NCBI RefSeq assembly: GCF_007830515.1
Contig: NZ_VLKT01000026.1
Span: 1-64,000, forward strand
Origin: Mesorhizobium tianshanense
GTDB lineage: Bacteria > Pseudomonadota > Alphaproteobacteria > Rhizobiales > Rhizobiaceae
Reading direction: 5' to 3'
DNA: 64,000 nt
Part shown: piece by piece, positions 17,490 to 27,365 of the stretch
How positions within the stretch are numbered: the stretch's first letter is position 1
Layout of the letters: each line of letters opens with the position of its first letter
Position numbers and translations under genes: made by a program
The notes under the pieces: generated by a model
Told to the model about the DNA's origin: nothing
The model's database searches: none
Seen by the model: only the letters and a program-made list of their open reading frames with translations

Positions 17490-18095
17490 ATGAACCCCTT
17501 TTCTCCCATCCGTAAAGTCTACCAGGGCATTGCCGACCGCCGGCAGATGTTCCGTTTGTTCGACCGCCATGCGCAGCGCCCGAACCGGGAGCACGTCGAT
17601 GCCGGATCTCTTTATAGCGGGGAGTGGTTTGAAGTCGGCCGCGTCGAGCACGACTACATGCTGGAGATCCTGCCACCGCTCTGGATGCGAGGCGAGATGT
17701 TCGCGCTGCGCGAGTTCCTTACCGACAGCATCACCAGCGTCTTCTACACGCTGCGCATCGACGCCAGAACGCGTTACTTCCATGCCTATTGCGATCTGAA
17801 TGTCGCGCGATCGCCTGCCGAAATGCGCGATGCCATCGTCGAGCGCGAGTCCTGGCCGGTGAAGGCGATGACGCGCGAAGAGCGGCTGGAGCATATCTGG
17901 AGCGCCACGCACGACGAATACCGTGGCTATGCCGGGGACCGCTGGCTGCCGGAGCATCGCGGCAAGCGCACGGTGCTCTATTATGGCGGCCGGCAGGGCA
18001 CCATGCTGAAGCTGCTCGACGAGCTCACCGATGATGAGATCGCGGCGAAGCTGCCGGTGCATCTTCGATACCTGCCCGGACGCATTGCGGCCTGA
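17490..18095 (+). CDS. DUF1419 domain protein
   Basis: A 201-residue protein with the DUF1419 pattern of rhizobial plasmids: ADRRQMFRLFDRHAQRPN at residue ~15, GSLYSGEWFEVGRVEHDYM near 45, ILPPLWMRGEMFALREFL near 62 and TSVFYTLRID. No function is established. It is intact and precedes the DUF3085 gene by 9 bp, so the two are probably co-transcribed. Confidence 0.8.
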   Translation: MNPFSPIRKVYQGIADRRQMFRLFDRHAQRPNREHVDAGSLYSGEWFEVGRVEHDYMLEILPPLWMRGEMFALREFLTDSITSVFYTLRIDARTRYFHAYCDLNVARSPAEMRDAIVERESWPVKAMTREERLEHIWSATHDEYRGYAGDRWLPEHRGKRTVLYYGGRQGTMLKLLDELTDDEIAAKLPVHLRYLPGRIAA

Positions 18096-18104
18096 GGTGG
18101 AGCT

Positions 18105-18503
18105 GTGTTCACCTTTCCCGTTGCAAAGGTCCGCGAAATCTTCGCGCGCGGACAATCCGATGCTGCCGCCAATGGCGGCTTCCGTAATCCCTATTACGGT
18201 CTCCGGCCTGGCGAGGGCGAGAAACCCGGCCTCTGGCTGGTCGGTGACGAGGGGGTCTATCTGCTCTCGAATGGCAAACTCACCGAGGGCCAGAAGGCCC
18301 TCCTTTGCTATGCCGAGGAATGCAACCCTTCGACCAATCCCGACTACTGGCATTACAAGCGCCAGCATTTCGGGGGCGATGACGGCATCGAGTTTCTGGA
18401 TGCTGTCGAGGTCTTGCGTCTGCTCGACGCCATGCCCGATGCCACCCATCTCCGGGTCGAGATGACCGAGACGAGCCTCTCGCTGATCCCGAACCGCCGC
18501 TGA
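18105..18503 (+). CDS. DUF3085 domain protein
   Basis: A 132-residue protein (FPVAKVREIFARG, NPYYGLRPGEGEKPGLWLV, GDEGVYLLSNGKL, AEECNPSTNPDYWHYKRQ) that matches the plasmid family DUF3085. It starts at GTG 18105 with GAGGTGG just upstream. Function unknown; it is a constant neighbour of DUF1419 and of the large methyltransferase-helicase in such backbones. Confidence 0.8.
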   Translation: MFTFPVAKVREIFARGQSDAAANGGFRNPYYGLRPGEGEKPGLWLVGDEGVYLLSNGKLTEGQKALLCYAEECNPSTNPDYWHYKRQHFGGDDGIEFLDAVEVLRLLDAMPDATHLRVEMTETSLSLIPNRR

Positions 18504-18615
18504 CATCGCGGGCAACGTCGCCCGCTTCATTTCCCACATCGCGATCGTCTTCACTCGCCGGACCACTTCCCGCGGGAACGACGTCGCGCGCCCTCATCAC
18601 AAGGAGACAATTGAC

Positions 18616-21600
18616 ATGGCGCATGACGACCCCTTTACCATCGACCTGTTCGGCAGCACGACCATTTCGTCCGGACTTGGCCTTGGCGTCACGGCCTTCG
18701 CGGCTGACTTCGGGCCGGACGATGACGATGATCCCGATCCTTCCGCGCCTTCGCCGGTCACGCCGGCGGGTGCAGCCATGCAACCGACGTCGAAGCCTCG
18801 ACAGGTTCATGGACTGAACTTTCATCTTGCCGGCGATCGTGGGCTGGCCCGTGGCTGGAAACAACGCGCCCGCGACAATCTCGCTGCGATCCGTCTCGCT
18901 GCCGATATCGAGGCAGCGGATCGTCCCGCGACAGTGGAAGAACAGGCTCGGCTGATCCGGTTCACCGGCTTCGCTGCATCCGACCTTGCCAATGCCGTGT
19001 TCCGCCGCCCGGGCGAGGACGGGTTCCGGAAGGGCTGGGATGAAATAGGATTGGAGCTGCAGGATGCGGTGACGGCCCAGGAATATGCCTCGCTCGCGCG
19101 CTGCACGCAGTACGCGCATTTTACGCCGGAGTTCATCATTCGGGCAATCTGGGCGGGATTGCAGCGTCTCGGCTGGCGTGGGGGCCGTGTGCTCGAGCCC
19201 GGCATTGGCACGGGCCTGTTCCCGGCGCTGATGCCCGAAGACCGACGGGGCGTGAGCCATGTCACCGGTGTCGAGATCGATCCCGTCACGGCGCGCATTG
19301 CCAGGCTAGTGCAGCCTCGTGCCCGTATCGTGAATGGTGATTTCTCGTGCACCGACCTGCCGGCACGTTTCGATCTTGTGATCGGCAATCCGCCGTTTTC
19401 GGATCGAACCGTGCGCTCCGATCGGGCGTATCGGTCGATGGGATTGCGGCTGCATGACTACTTCATTGCCCGGTCGGTCGATCTGCTAAAGCCGGGGGCC
19501 CTTGCCGCCTTCGTCACCAGCTCTGGCACGATGGACAAGGCAGACAGCACCGCGCGCAAGCACATTGCGAAGTCGGCCGACCTGATCGCTGCGATCCGCT
19601 TGCCCGAGGGCAGTTTTCGGGCCGACGCCGGCACGGACGTCGTGGTCGACATCCTCTTCTTCCGCAAGCGCAAGACCGGCGAGCCAGAGGGCGACCTGTC
19701 ATGGCTCGACACCGAGGAAGTCCGGTCCGCGACGGAGGACGAGGGCGCCATCCGCGTCAACCGATGGTTCGCGAAGCACCCGGATTTCGTGCTCGGCACG
19801 CATGCCACTATCTCGGGGCCTTACGGCGAGGCCTATTCCTGCCTACCCCATCCCGGTGTCGATCTGGAGCGGGCGCTCAGTGCAGCGATCTCCCTCCTTC
19901 CGGAAGCCATTTATGACGGCGAGCCGGACGAGATTGATCATGACGCCGAGGACAGTGCCGATGTCGTCGATGCCCTGCCGGAAGGCGCCGCCGCCCGCGA
20001 GGGCAGTTTCTTCGTCGCGAAAAATACCGCCCTCGTGCAGATGATCGATGGCGCTGCTGTGACCATCACCGTACGCAAGGGCAGGGCGAGCGAAGGCGTG
20101 CCGGAAAAGCACGCGCGGATCATCCGCAAATTGATCCCCATCCGTGATGCCGTGCGTGAAGTCCTGAAGGCCCAGGAGTTCGACCGGCCCTGGAAGCCGG
20201 CCCAAGTCAAGCTGCGCATCGCCTGGTCGAACTTCGTCCGAGCCTTCGGTCCGATCAACACCACCATCGTCTCCACGACGGAGGACCCGGAAACGGGCGA
20301 GGTCCGCGAGACGCACCGCCGGCCCAATCTCCAGCCCTACCTCGACGACCCCGATTGCTGGCTGGTCGCCTCCATCGAGGACTACGATCTCGAAACCAAT
20401 ACCGCCCGGCCGGGTCCGATTTTCACCGAGCGCGTCATCGCCCCGCCCTCCGCGCCGATCATCACATCGGCCTCCGATGCGCTTGCCGTCGTGCTCAACG
20501 AACGCGGCCATGTTGACATCGATCACATCGCCGAATTGCTGCATGAGGATGTCGATGACGTCATTGGCGAGCTGGGTGACGCCCTCTTTCGTGATCCCGA
20601 GACCGGTTCCTGGCAAACGGCCGACGCCTATCTCTCCGGTCAGGTCCGCGACAAGCTCAAGGCCGCAGAAGCCGCTGCCGCACTCGCCCCCGTCTTCGAG
20701 CGCAATGTCCGTGCCCTGGTCGAGGTTCAGCCGGCCGATCTTCGGCCTTCCGATATTACCGCCCGTCTTGGCGCTCCATGGATTCCCGCTGCCGATGTTG
20801 CCGCCTTCGTCAAGGAGACGATGGGTGCCGAGATCAGGATCCATCATATGCCGGAGCTAGCATCGTGGACCGTAGAGGCGCGGCAATTGGGATGGATGGC
20901 GGCCGGCACGTCCGAATGGGGCACCGATCGCCGTCATGCCGGCGAGCTCATAGCCGACGCGCTGAACAGCCGGGTGCCGCAGATCTTCGATACGATGAAG
21001 GAGGGCCATGCTGAAAAGCGCGTGCTCAATGTTGTGGATACGGAAGCCGCCAAGGAAAAGCTGCAGAAGATCAAGACCGCTTTCCAGAACTGGATCTGGT
21101 CCGATCCCGACCGGACCGACCGGCTGGCGCGGGTCTATAATGACCGCTTCAACAACATCGCTCCCCGAAGGTTCAACGGGGATCACCTGCAACTTCCAGG
21201 CGCCTCCGGCGCCTTTTCTCTTTATGGGCACCAAAAGCGCGGCATCTGGCGCATCGTCTCGGCCGGCTCGACCTACCTCGCCCATGCCGTCGGCGCCGGC
21301 AAGACCATGACGATTGCCGCGGGCGTCATGGAGCAGCGCCGGCTTGGCCTGATCGCCAAGGCCATGTTGGTCGTTCCCGGCCATTGCCTTGCACAGGCGG
21401 CGCGCGAGTTCCTGGCGCTCTATCCAACCGCGCGCATCCTCGTGGCCGATGAGACGAACTTCAGCAAGGACAAGCGCCATCGTTTCCTGTCGCGCGCGGC
21501 AACCGCGACCTGGGATGCGATCATCATCACGCATTCCGCGTTCCGCTTCATCGGCGTGCCGTCGGCCTTCGAGCAACAGATGATCCATGACGAGCTGGAG

Positions 21601-23706
21601 CTCTATGAGACGTTGCTGACCAAAATCGAAAGCGACGACCGCGTCTCGCGCAAGCGCCTCGAGCGGTTGAAGGAGGGGTTGCAGGAACGTCTGGAAGCGC
21701 TCTCAACTCGCAAGGACGATCTGCTCACAATCTCCGAGATCGGCGTCGACCAGATCATCGTGGACGAGGCGCAGGAGTTCCGCAAGCTCAGCTTCGCCAC
21801 CAACATGTCGACGCTCAAGGGCGTCGATCCGAACGGCTCCCAGCGGGCTTGGGACCTTTATGTCAAATCCAGGTTCGTGGAGACGAAGAATCCGGGCCGG
21901 GCGCTCGTGCTGGCCTCCGGCACGCCGATCACCAATACGCTTGGCGAGATGTTCTCGGTGCAGCGCTATTTCGGTTACGAGGCGCTGCTTCAGCGCGGCC
22001 TGCACGAGTTCGACGCCTGGGCTTCGACCTTCGGCGACGTCACCACGGAACTCGAGCTCCAGCCTAACGGCAAATACAAGCCGGTGACGCGCTTCGCCAC
22101 CTTCGTCAACGTGCCCGAGCTGATCGCTATGTTCCGCTCCTTCGCGGATGTGGTGATGCCGGAGGATCTTCGGGAATACGTCAAGGTTCCCACGCTCTCG
22201 ACCGGCGCACGCCAGATCATCACGGCCAAGCCGTCTGCCGCCTTCAAGCGCTACCAGATGGTACTCGACGCCCGCATCAAGGCCATCGAGGAGCGCGAAC
22301 GGCCGCCGGAACCAGGTGACGACATCTTGCTCTCGGTTATTACAGACGGCCGCCATGCCGCTATCGATCTTCGCCTGGTCGATCCGGACAATGACGATGA
22401 ACCGGAGAACAAGCTCAACGACCTCATCTCGAACGGCTTCCGCATCTGGCAGGAGACGGCGGAGAACACCTATGTCCGCGCCGACGGCAAGCCATTCGAG
22501 CTTCCGGGCGCCGCGCAGATGATCTTCTCCGATCTCGGCACGATCAGCGTCGAGAAAAGCCGCGGCTTCTCGGCCTATCGTTGGATCAGGGATGAACTGA
22601 TCCGCAGGGGCGTTCCGGCATCGGAAATTGCCTTCATGCAGGACTTCAAGAAGTCCGAGGCCAAGCAGCGCCTGTTCGGTGATGTGCGGGCCGGCAAGGT
22701 CCGGTTCCTGGTCGGCTCCTCCGACACGATGGGCACCGGCGTCAACGCGCAGCTCCGCCTCAAGGCGCTGCATCATCTCGACGTGCCGTGGCTTCCCTCC
22801 CAGATCGAGCAGCGCGAAGGTCGTATCCTGCGGCAGGGCAACCAGCACGATGTCATCGATATCTTCGCCTACGCCACGGAAGGCTCGATGGACGCACAGA
22901 TGTGGCAGAACAACGAGCGCAAGGCCAGGTTCATCACTGCCGCGCTATCTGGCGACACCTCGATCCGCCGGTTGGAGGATATGGGCGAGGGGCAGGCCAA
23001 CCAGTTCGCAATGGCCAAGGCGATCGCCTCGGGTGATCCGCGCCTGATGCAAAAAGCAGGGCTCGAAGCGGACATCGCCCGGCTGGAACGTCTTCGTGCC
23101 GCGCATATCGACGACGAACATGCGGTTCGCCGGCAGATCCGCGATGCCGAGCGTGAGATTGAATACTCGACGCGCCGCATCGAGGAGATCGGACAGGATA
23201 TCGAGCGCCTCGTGCCCACGACCGGCGATGGGTTCAGCATGGTGGTCGGGGGCGACGCGTTCACGGAGCGCAAACTCGCCGGTCGTGCGCTGATGAAGGA
23301 AATCCTGACTCTCGTGCAGCTTCAGCAGGAAGGCGGAACCACTATCGCCTCCATCGGCGGGTTCGATTTCGAATATTCCGGCGAGCGTTTCGGCAAGGAC
23401 AGCTACCGCTATGCCACCATGCTGATGCGGAGCGGCGCCGACTATGAAATCGAGCTCCCTGTCACGACCGCGCCGCTTGGCGCCATCGCCCGGCTCGAGC
23501 ATGCCTTGGCCGGATTCGAGGGGGAGCAGGAACGATACCGCCAGCGTCTTGGGGATACCGAGCGCCGGCTCACCTCCTATCGCTCGCGTGAGGGCGGCGA
23601 GTTCGCTTTCGCTGGCGAGATCACCGAAAAGCGTCGGCAGCTTGCGGGAATCGAGGCCGGTCTTGCTTCTTCGGTTGATTGTCAGGATCAGCGCGCTGCT
23701 GCATAG
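18616..23706 (+). CDS. Giant fused DNA methyltransferase / SNF2-type helicase
   Basis: A 1696-residue protein. Residues ~150-360 hold an N6-adenine-type methyltransferase: SAM-binding VLEPGIGTGLFPAL near 192 and catalytic VIGNPPFSDRT near 257. Residues ~870-1420 hold a superfamily 2 helicase: Walker A AHAVGAGKTMT near 893, Walker B IIVDEAQEFRKL near 1050, ASGTPITNTLGEMFS near 1100, and motif VI QREGRILRQGNQ near 1399. A coiled-coil-rich tail follows. The combination recalls the phage P1 DarB antirestriction protein and related plasmid proteins, which protect incoming DNA. An anti-defence role during conjugation is therefore likely but not shown. It is intact and has an AAGGAGA ribosome-binding site. 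Confidence 0.85.
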   Translation: MAHDDPFTIDLFGSTTISSGLGLGVTAFAADFGPDDDDDPDPSAPSPVTPAGAAMQPTSKPRQVHGLNFHLAGDRGLARGWKQRARDNLAAIRLAADIEAADRPATVEEQARLIRFTGFAASDLANAVFRRPGEDGFRKGWDEIGLELQDAVTAQEYASLARCTQYAHFTPEFIIRAIWAGLQRLGWRGGRVLEPGIGTGLFPALMPEDRRGVSHVTGVEIDPVTARIARLVQPRARIVNGDFSCTDLPARFDLVIGNPPFSDRTVRSDRAYRSMGLRLHDYFIARSVDLLKPGALAAFVTSSGTMDKADSTARKHIAKSADLIAAIRLPEGSFRADAGTDVVVDILFFRKRKTGEPEGDLSWLDTEEVRSATEDEGAIRVNRWFAKHPDFVLGTHATISGPYGEAYSCLPHPGVDLERALSAAISLLPEAIYDGEPDEIDHDAEDSADVVDALPEGAAAREGSFFVAKNTALVQMIDGAAVTITVRKGRASEGVPEKHARIIRKLIPIRDAVREVLKAQEFDRPWKPAQVKLRIAWSNFVRAFGPINTTIVSTTEDPETGEVRETHRRPNLQPYLDDPDCWLVASIEDYDLETNTARPGPIFTERVIAPPSAPIITSASDALAVVLNERGHVDIDHIAELLHEDVDDVIGELGDALFRDPETGSWQTADAYLSGQVRDKLKAAEAAAALAPVFERNVRALVEVQPADLRPSDITARLGAPWIPAADVAAFVKETMGAEIRIHHMPELASWTVEARQLGWMAAGTSEWGTDRRHAGELIADALNSRVPQIFDTMKEGHAEKRVLNVVDTEAAKEKLQKIKTAFQNWIWSDPDRTDRLARVYNDRFNNIAPRRFNGDHLQLPGASGAFSLYGHQKRGIWRIVSAGSTYLAHAVGAGKTMTIAAGVMEQRRLGLIAKAMLVVPGHCLAQAAREFLALYPTARILVADETNFSKDKRHRFLSRAATATWDAIIITHSAFRFIGVPSAFEQQMIHDELELYETLLTKIESDDRVSRKRLERLKEGLQERLEALSTRKDDLLTISEIGVDQIIVDEAQEFRKLSFATNMSTLKGVDPNGSQRAWDLYVKSRFVETKNPGRALVLASGTPITNTLGEMFSVQRYFGYEALLQRGLHEFDAWASTFGDVTTELELQPNGKYKPVTRFATFVNVPELIAMFRSFADVVMPEDLREYVKVPTLSTGARQIITAKPSAAFKRYQMVLDARIKAIEERERPPEPGDDILLSVITDGRHAAIDLRLVDPDNDDEPENKLNDLISNGFRIWQETAENTYVRADGKPFELPGAAQMIFSDLGTISVEKSRGFSAYRWIRDELIRRGVPASEIAFMQDFKKSEAKQRLFGDVRAGKVRFLVGSSDTMGTGVNAQLRLKALHHLDVPWLPSQIEQREGRILRQGNQHDVIDIFAYATEGSMDAQMWQNNERKARFITAALSGDTSIRRLEDMGEGQANQFAMAKAIASGDPRLMQKAGLEADIARLERLRAAHIDDEHAVRRQIRDAEREIEYSTRRIEEIGQDIERLVPTTGDGFSMVVGGDAFTERKLAGRALMKEILTLVQLQQEGGTTIASIGGFDFEYSGERFGKDSYRYATMLMRSGADYEIELPVTTAPLGAIARLEHALAGFEGEQERYRQRLGDTERRLTSYRSREGGEFAFAGEITEKRRQLAGIEAGLASSVDCQDQRAAA

Positions 23707-23979
23707 CAGGAGCGACGAAGGCTGCCGGTCATTGCAGGTCATTGCGTCAGGCATTGACCGGCGGCAAGGTTTCGGTAGGTTGAAGGTGTCTGAGCAAAGG
23801 ATGGCGCCAGGCATTCAACCAAGCCATCCCGATAACCGGTGAGCGGGAATCCCGTAACGCCGAAGATAAGAAGAAACAGCACCAGCATATGCTGGCCGCG
23901 CTGCACAGCGATTTCCATTCAACAAGAACAATCTGGCTGCTGCCCGGAAGGCGGCTGCCTCAACCCATATGGAGAATCC
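23707..23979. other. Intergenic region before the CoiA-like gene
   Basis: No gene seen. The downstream frame is open to 23839 but its upstream part has no family signal; the ATG at 23980 is preceded by ATGGAGAATCC, a GGAG ribosome-binding site. Confidence 0.4.
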
Positions 23980-24798
23980 ATGCGGTACGCATTGGTGAAC
24001 AATGAACGGCGCGAAGCCGAATCCGGTCTGACTGGCGCTTGCCCTGGTTGCGGACAGCCCATGACATCGAAGTGCGGCGACCAGCGCATCCACCATTGGG
24101 CGAATCGTGGCGTACGGACCTGCGATCCCTGGTGGGAGCCGGAAACGCCCTGGCATCGGAACTGGAAAGGTCAGTTCCCGCCCGTCTGGCAGGAAGTCAT
24201 CCAGCACGATGCCAGGGGCGAGCGGCATATTGCGGATGTGAGGACGGATCACGGCCTCGCCCTCGAATTCCAGCATTCGCATCTGCGCTCTGAAGAACGT
24301 GCCGCACGCGAAAGCTTCTACGGCAACATGATCTGGATCGTGGACGGAACCCGGCTGAAGCGGGATTTGCCGCGCTTTTCGGAAGGCCATCCTTCACTGC
24401 GCCGCTCGCCCTTGCAGGGAATATATACGACGCCGTTCCCGGCGGAATGCTTCCCACGCGACTGGCTCGAATGCCGCGCTCCGGTGTTCTTCGATTTTGC
24501 AGGTACGGAACCGCCAGGACGGAACACTCCGGTCGAGCGCCGCTATCTGTGGGGATTGCTGCCGGGACGTGCCGATGGCCATGCAGTCGTTGTTGCGTTG
24601 CAGCGGCAGAATCTGGTTCACGCCGCGTACCATCGGCCGCAGATCCTCGCTTCCCGGAAAATAGTCTATGCGCTCGCCGAAAGGTTCAGGGTGGCTCGGG
24701 TGCAGGCGATGCAGGAGGCGCGCCGATATCCGGTCAAAGCAGTGTGGAAGCCGCGATACAAATCGTGGCGGCGCCGGCCTCGGATGGTCCGGTTCTAG
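23980..24798 (+). CDS. CoiA-family putative nuclease
   Basis: A 272-residue protein resembling CoiA-type proteins. There is an N-terminal zinc-ribbon-like CPGCGQPM, the RIHHWAN motif near residue 35, and a PD-(D/E)XK-like nuclease core WKGQFPPVWQEV, ERHIADVRTDHGLALEFQHS with D and E-x-Q residues. CoiA is needed for recombination of incoming DNA in competence. On conjugative backbones the homologues are of unknown use, plausibly in processing single-stranded DNA. The C-terminus is strongly basic (KPRYKSWRRRPRMVRF). Confidence 0.75.
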   Translation: MRYALVNNERREAESGLTGACPGCGQPMTSKCGDQRIHHWANRGVRTCDPWWEPETPWHRNWKGQFPPVWQEVIQHDARGERHIADVRTDHGLALEFQHSHLRSEERAARESFYGNMIWIVDGTRLKRDLPRFSEGHPSLRRSPLQGIYTTPFPAECFPRDWLECRAPVFFDFAGTEPPGRNTPVERRYLWGLLPGRADGHAVVVALQRQNLVHAAYHRPQILASRKIVYALAERFRVARVQAMQEARRYPVKAVWKPRYKSWRRRPRMVRF

Positions 24799-25082
24799 AT
24801 CAACGTCGGAGAGAGGGGAAGGGAGGAAAGGACGAGGAAGGAGGAAAATGCCCGCTCGCAGATCGGACGAGCCGGCGGCGCTGACGCTCAACCGCGCCGC
24901 TCGCGATCCCGACCGTTCGCTCTGCGCAGGGCTGTAAGCCCCGCTTGATCGGCCCGGCAGGGATGCTCGGCCGCAGTTGCTCCGGCCCGTCCGCTCCGCG
25001 GGCCGGGGGGTGTCTTCGGGAAGAAGACGAGGAAGGACGCTGCGATAGGCGGTGTCCGGAAACCCCGTGAAGGAGCATTTCC
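24799..25082. other. Intergenic leader before the ParB-like gene
   Basis: About 280 bp without a supported gene. AAGGAG sits 8 bp before the next ATG. Confidence 0.4.
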
Positions 25083-26795
25083 ATGGAACTGAAATTTGTC
25101 GATCCGCGCGCGCTGAAGGATAACCCCGACAAGGCGCGGCGCTCGAAGTCCAGCCCGCAGGCCGACGCCCTGCTGCTGGCCACGATCAAGGCCGTCGGCA
25201 TCGTACAGCCGCCCGTGGTTGCCCCGGAATCCGATGGCGGTAATGGCTATGTCATCGACGCCGGCCATCGTCGTGTGAAGCAGGCCATCGCCGCGGGTCT
25301 GGAAGAGATCGCCGTGCTGGTGATCGAACGGGCCGAGGACGGCGGCGCCATGCGTTCGCTGGCGGAAACGCTGGCTCATGAACAGCTCAATCCTGTCGAT
25401 CAGTGGCGGGCGATCGAACGCCTGGTTGCTCTCAGCTGGACCGAGGAAGCGATTGCCGTCGCTTTGGCCTTGCCCGTGCGCCAGATCCGCAAGCTTCGGC
25501 TTCTGGCCAAGGTGCTGCCAGCGATGCTGGACCACATGGCCAAGGGCGACATACCCGATGAGCGGCAGCTGCGCACCATCGCGTCGGCTTCGCTCGACGA
25601 CCAGAAGGAGGTCTGGAAGAAGCACAAGCCGTCCAAGGCCGATCCGCAGGTGTCGTGGTGGGCAGTCGCGCAGGGCCTGCAGAAGACGCGCATGTTCGCC
25701 AGGCATGCGAGCTTTGGCGACGATCTCGCGCAGGCCTATGGCATCGCCTGGGTCGAGGACCTGTTCGCACCGGCCGATGAGGACAGCCGCTACACCACCG
25801 ACGTCGAAGCCTATCTCGGCGCCCAACAGGAGTGGATGGCCAACAGCCTGCCCAAGCGCGGCGTGATCGTCGAGGCTGGTCAGTGGGGCGAACCGAAACT
25901 GCCGCCCAAGGCCGAACGCGTCTATGGCAGGGCCGGCAAGTCCGATTGCACGGCCATGTATCTCGACCGTGACGGCAAGGTGCAGTCGGTCGCGTACCGC
26001 ATGCCGGAGGTGAAGAAGCCCAAGGGCAAGAAGGGCGAGCAGCCCGTGGCCGAGGGCGACGATGCGTCGATCGTGGTCAACACGCGACCGGACGTCACGC
26101 GCAAAGGCATGGAGATGATTGGCGACCTGCGTACCGATGCTCTGCACGAGGCGCTGTCGCGCGCACCGATCGAGGACGACACGCTGATGGCGCTGCTTGT
26201 TCTCGCATTCGCGGGCCAGAACGTGACCGTGGCGTCCGGCGCCCGCGACATCTCGTATTACGGGGCGGCAAGCCTTGTCGAACACGCCACGCGCCTGTTC
26301 GACCAGGACGGCAAGCTCGACTTCGACATGGACACGCTGCGCATTGCGGCGCGGTCCGTGCTGATCGATGTCTTGTCGTGCCGGGAAAACCGCTCGGCGA
26401 GCGGCGTTGTCGCCCGTGTCGCAGGCAACGTTATCGCTGCCGACACCTTCTTAGCCAACATGGGAACGGAGGACTTCCTGTCGTGCCTGTCCCGTCCGGC
26501 GCTCGAGGCCTCTTGCGCGGATACGTCGGTTCTGCCCCGGCAGAAGGTCAAGGACACTCGCGCGGCCCTGGTCGAGCACTTCAAGGAGGGCCACTTCGTC
26601 CATCCGTCGGCGCTGTTCGCCCCAGATCAGGCAAAGCTCACCGCCTGGCTGAAGAAGAACGAGGCCAAAGAGCAGCCCGAGCACGACGGCACGCCGACGG
26701 ACCAGGACGAACTCGACGGCGATGCGATCGTTGAGCCGGCGCATGACGACGTCGACGACGACTACGCCGACGGCTTCCGCGAGGCCGCCGAGTAA
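25083..26795 (+). CDS. ParB-like nuclease-domain protein of the plasmid backbone
   Basis: A 570-residue protein. Residues 1-105 are the ParB N-terminal CTPase/nuclease-like domain (VDPRALKDNPDKARRSKSSP, VIDAGHRRVKQAIAAGLEEI, ETLAHEQLNPVDQWRAIERL). Residues ~110-180 form the ParB HTH-like domain (SWTEEAIAVALALPVRQIRK). The long C-terminal part has no recognised domain and ends in an acidic tail (DELDGDAIVEPAHDDVDDDY). No parA or RepB-like partner is next to it. This backbone ParB type is therefore probably a DNA-binding housekeeping or regulatory protein of the mobile element, rather than the partition centromere-binding protein. Confidence 0.8.
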   Translation: MELKFVDPRALKDNPDKARRSKSSPQADALLLATIKAVGIVQPPVVAPESDGGNGYVIDAGHRRVKQAIAAGLEEIAVLVIERAEDGGAMRSLAETLAHEQLNPVDQWRAIERLVALSWTEEAIAVALALPVRQIRKLRLLAKVLPAMLDHMAKGDIPDERQLRTIASASLDDQKEVWKKHKPSKADPQVSWWAVAQGLQKTRMFARHASFGDDLAQAYGIAWVEDLFAPADEDSRYTTDVEAYLGAQQEWMANSLPKRGVIVEAGQWGEPKLPPKAERVYGRAGKSDCTAMYLDRDGKVQSVAYRMPEVKKPKGKKGEQPVAEGDDASIVVNTRPDVTRKGMEMIGDLRTDALHEALSRAPIEDDTLMALLVLAFAGQNVTVASGARDISYYGAASLVEHATRLFDQDGKLDFDMDTLRIAARSVLIDVLSCRENRSASGVVARVAGNVIAADTFLANMGTEDFLSCLSRPALEASCADTSVLPRQKVKDTRAALVEHFKEGHFVHPSALFAPDQAKLTAWLKKNEAKEQPEHDGTPTDQDELDGDAIVEPAHDDVDDDYADGFREAAE

Positions 26796-26827
26796 CAACG
26801 CGTCTCTTCTTCCCTCCGATCGCCTTC

Positions 26828-26862
26828 CCGCCGCCGGTTACCTCACCGGCGGCGGTTTCGTT
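26828..26862 (+). terminator. Rho-independent terminator after the ParB-like gene
   Basis: A perfect 11-bp stem (CCGCCGCCGGT at 26828-26838, ACCGGCGGCGG at 26845-26855) with a 6-base loop is followed by TTTCGTTT. It lies 33 bp after the stop codon. Confidence 0.75.
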
Positions 26863-26888
26863 TCCATCAACAGCACATGGAGGACAAA

Positions 26889-27365
26889 ATGTCCGCGCAT
26901 CTCGTTTTTCAGGCATCCATCGGTTCGCTCATCTCCTGGTCGGATGGCACGCAGCGTCCGCCCGAGCGCCATCGCAGAAAGCGCTCTGCATGGGAAACCA
27001 ATAACAGCAGCGGACGCCTGATCCGCAAGCAGGAAGAACGCGCCGTCGGCAGCGTCACCCTGCCGGCGAACTTCACGCTGCATGAAGCCGATCACGGCGC
27101 CGGCGGCGTCATCGCCATCCGTGTCCACCGCACATTCTCGATCGGTTCAAGCCTGCGCTTCACCGTTCTCGAACGTCCTGCCGCCGGCTCGGTGCGCGTG
27201 TTCGATCGGTCTGGCGAAGACGCCGAACTGGTCCACCTCGCTGCCAACCACCACGCCGCGGAGGAATGGCTGTCACGACATGGCTATCCCCGTGCCGCGC
27301 TGTTGGAGGAAGTCACGGCCGACGAGGTCGCGGCCGATGTTGTCGAGGGGAGGGCGTCGGCATGA
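26889..27365 (+). CDS. Hypothetical backbone protein (158 aa)
   Basis: A 158-residue protein with no recognised domain: MSAHLVFQASIGSLISWSDG at the start, then GSVTLPANFTLHEADHGAGG and a C-terminal EEWLSRHGYPRAALLEEVTA. The ATG at 26889 is chosen because a GGAGG ribosome-binding site ends 5 bp before it; an ATG four codons upstream overlaps that site. Its stop overlaps the next gene's ATG (ATGA), so the two are coupled. Function unknown. Confidence 0.6.
   Translation: MSAHLVFQASIGSLISWSDGTQRPPERHRRKRSAWETNNSSGRLIRKQEERAVGSVTLPANFTLHEADHGAGGVIAIRVHRTFSIGSSLRFTVLERPAAGSVRVFDRSGEDAELVHLAANHHAAEEWLSRHGYPRAALLEEVTADEVAADVVEGRASA

Noticed and set aside
19843..23814. Long antisense frames (over 280 codons) across the methyltransferase-helicase gene
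   Set aside because: GC-rich codon bias on the coding strand produces them; the sense frame holds all methylase and helicase motifs.
24888..26285. A 465-codon antisense frame over the ParB-like gene
   Set aside because: His/Arg/Leu-rich translation typical of a shadow; the sense frame has ParB motifs and a terminator.
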